Positions 62,681-64,000 of a stretch of DNA of 64,000 bases are shown here, in pieces (the first letter of the stretch is position 1; each line of letters starts with the position of its first letter). The position numbers and the translations under genes are program-made. The notes beneath the pieces are model-generated. The model was not told the origin of the DNA, searched no databases, and worked only from the letters and a program-made list of their open reading frames with translations. Origin of the DNA: Spirosoma sordidisoli (GTDB taxonomy: Bacteria > Bacteroidota > Bacteroidia > Cytophagales > Spirosomataceae); assembly GCF_004138325.1 (NCBI RefSeq), contig NZ_SBLB01000001.1:1683855-1747854 (forward strand). Direction: 5' to 3'.

Positions 62681-63979
62681 CTACCGCCGGTTGACGCTCA
62701 TACGCCGGTAGCCTACAAGCTGGTCGGCGCGGGCAGCCGGCGGACGGTGGTAGACAAATACTTCGTACTCGTTCTCGGTAGCCGAGTAGTTTCCTTCGAT
62801 ATACCCTTCATCGACCCGCGGGGGCTGGCCACTCGTCCGAACGATGTAATCGTAGTTATACACGCCCTGCTTAAGCAGGATAGCCGCCTGATACGTACCC
62901 GATGCCGCGTCGAAAGCCATACGGTTGCGGTCGTCCAGTCGCCAGAGGTTAAAAGCTCCGTTTACAAATACATCTACGCCCGGCAACTCGGGTATCCGCA
63001 GCGTAAATACGGTTTCGATGTAGTCAGCGCCGGTAGCGCCGTTGCCCGTTTCGCGGTGGTCGATCACGTATTGGCCGTTGAAGTCGTCGCTCTGGATATA
63101 GGCCCCCCGACTGCGCGCCTGGTCAGGCTGAACGTAGGCAATGTTGCGGTCGGCCGGGCGCTCGATGCGGTCGATGAAGTTAGCCCGCGAGAGTACCGTT
63201 CGTATGTCGAAAAAACGAAATTCGTTTCCGCCGGGCATGGTGTTGCTCAGATCGATCAGCCGGTACTCCAGCACCTGATCGAAGGCGCGAACGTTGGTAG
63301 GTCGCAGTCCGCCGATGGTCCGGTCGTCGCGGTAGTTCTGCCGGACAACGACCCTGAAATCGTCCTGGGGCGAAATCACCTGATACCCCCGATAATCGAT
63401 GGCCAGATCGATTTGCTGATCGGTAAACTGCCTCGACGGATCCGACGAGAAGGCAACGGCCGCGTTGACCCGAATCCGATTCTGGTAGGTGCTGAACCGG
63501 CGCGTCAGGATAATATTGCTCCGGTTACGTTCGTCGTACACGATGAGCAGGTAGTTACCCGGCAGTTTGACCCGCGGCACCGGAAACTTGTAGTGATAGT
63601 ACGGCACCTTGGTGTTGATCGATACGGCGTAGTCGGTGATAGGGTTATCGTTGTACTCGTAGGTAAACTCGATATCGTTCAGCACAGACTGCTTCCAGTC
63701 GGCATTACAGTGCATCAGTTTGGCCCGGAACGACCGGTAGTTGGCCGTCAGATCATCGAATTCAAGCTGAAGAAAGGCAGTCTCGTCGAGCGAGATAACC
63801 GGCGGGTTAAGCGTTTCGGACGGGTTGTCGGCTGCGTTGGCGGCCAGCTGCGGAAACAGCAGGACGGTCTGAATTTTGGGGTCGTAAATCTGATCGACCG
63901 CCGGAACGGACTGGGCACAGACAGGAACGACGACCGAAGTCATCCACAAACACATAATCAGCAGGCGGTACGAAATCAT
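62681..63979 (-). CDS. T9SS Plug protein (DUF5103)
   Basis: This 432-residue secreted protein has a signal peptide (cleavage near PVCAQS) and the DUF5103 architecture: N-terminal IYDPKIQTVLLFP, AKLMHCNADWKQSVLNDIEFTYEYND, and YHYKFPVPRVKLPGNYLLIVYD, ending in Ig-like strands. In the F. johnsoniae SprA structure the DUF5103 Plug closes the periplasmic end of the translocon pore when no cargo is bound, so it should pair with SprA encoded 39 kb away. The start at 63979 precedes the signal peptide directly. Convergent with ychF. Confidence 0.92.
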   Translation of the reverse strand: MISYRLLIMCLWMTSVVVPVCAQSVPAVDQIYDPKIQTVLLFPQLAANAADNPSETLNPPVISLDETAFLQLEFDDLTANYRSFRAKLMHCNADWKQSVLNDIEFTYEYNDNPITDYAVSINTKVPYYHYKFPVPRVKLPGNYLLIVYDERNRSNIILTRRFSTYQNRIRVNAAVAFSSDPSRQFTDQQIDLAIDYRGYQVISPQDDFRVVVRQNYRDDRTIGGLRPTNVRAFDQVLEYRLIDLSNTMPGGNEFRFFDIRTVLSRANFIDRIERPADRNIAYVQPDQARSRGAYIQSDDFNGQYVIDHRETGNGATGADYIETVFTLRIPELPGVDVFVNGAFNLWRLDDRNRMAFDAASGTYQAAILLKQGVYNYDYIVRTSGQPPRVDEGYIEGNYSATENEYEVFVYHRPPAARADQLVGYRRMSVNRR

Positions 63980-64000
63980 TAGCGATGTTATCAGCAGAAG

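Noticed and set aside
1-64000. tRNA, rRNA, CRISPR arrays, insertion sequences, prophage
   Set aside because: No tRNA-like cloverleaf, regular spaced direct repeats, transposase or phage genes were seen by reading both strands; a dedicated scan could still find a small one.

Overview
The window is a GC-rich (roughly 55-60%) chromosomal segment from a Bacteroidota bacterium, most probably a cytophagal of the Spirosoma/Rudanella type. The evidence is a full-length SprA translocon (type IX secretion), a DUF5103 Plug protein, the gliding ABC permease GldF, DUF4199, DUF3276/PUR-alpha and DUF5106-thioredoxin proteins, and repeated TAnnTTTG promoter boxes of the Bacteroidota sigma factor. I see no tRNA, rRNA, CRISPR array, insertion sequence or prophage.

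Layout. 1-7.3 kb: end of methylmalonyl-CoA mutase, a PAS histidine kinase, a TMTC-like membrane/TPR protein, a DNA/RNA endonuclease lipoprotein, a fatty-acid desaturase and a short-form 6-phosphogluconate dehydrogenase. 7.3-15.3 kb: an AT-rich gap and a TPR protein, then a leftward block vanZ-gldF-DUF4199-DUF4199-dihydroorotase-like-gcvH-aldo/keto reductase-Omp85 barrel. 15.7-24 kb: a small secreted protein and the 7.7-kb sprA. 24-33.5 kb: acyl-ACP thioesterase, DUF1338 enzyme, sugar epimerase, a dipeptide epimerase/AONS-like pair, a signalling module (hypothetical, 7-TM protein, histidine kinase, LuxR regulator), a fasciclin protein and a small secreted protein. 33.7-36.2 kb: a methyltransferase and an AT-richer two-gene unit (SMC/OLD-type ATPase plus a small protein with Toprim-like motifs), the best candidate for an undescribed defence system. 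36.2-42.3 kb: metH, a Ppx/GppA phosphatase and an acetyltransferase-like protein.

42.3-55.5 kb is a surface-glycan locus. A gene resembling GT42 sialyltransferases is divergent from an eight-gene run of tightly overlapping genes, legB-legC-legH(neuD)-legI(neuB)-legG(neuC)-ptmE-legF(neuA), followed by a wzx flippase, two methyltransferases and two glycosyltransferases. Together they should make CMP-legionaminic acid (or a close nonulosonate) through GDP-linked intermediates, then assemble and export a glycan that contains it. 55.6-64 kb is mostly housekeeping: pfkA, a YdcF protein, a thioredoxin-fold protein, a DUF58 protein, an RlpA-like protein, a PUR-alpha protein, ychF and the T9SS Plug protein.

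All assignments are read from motifs and architecture in the sequence and from memory of the families; no database search was run. Several starts were moved away from the longest reading frame because of signal peptides, family N-termini or promoter position. Most leaders lack a clear Shine-Dalgarno sequence, which is usual in this phylum.
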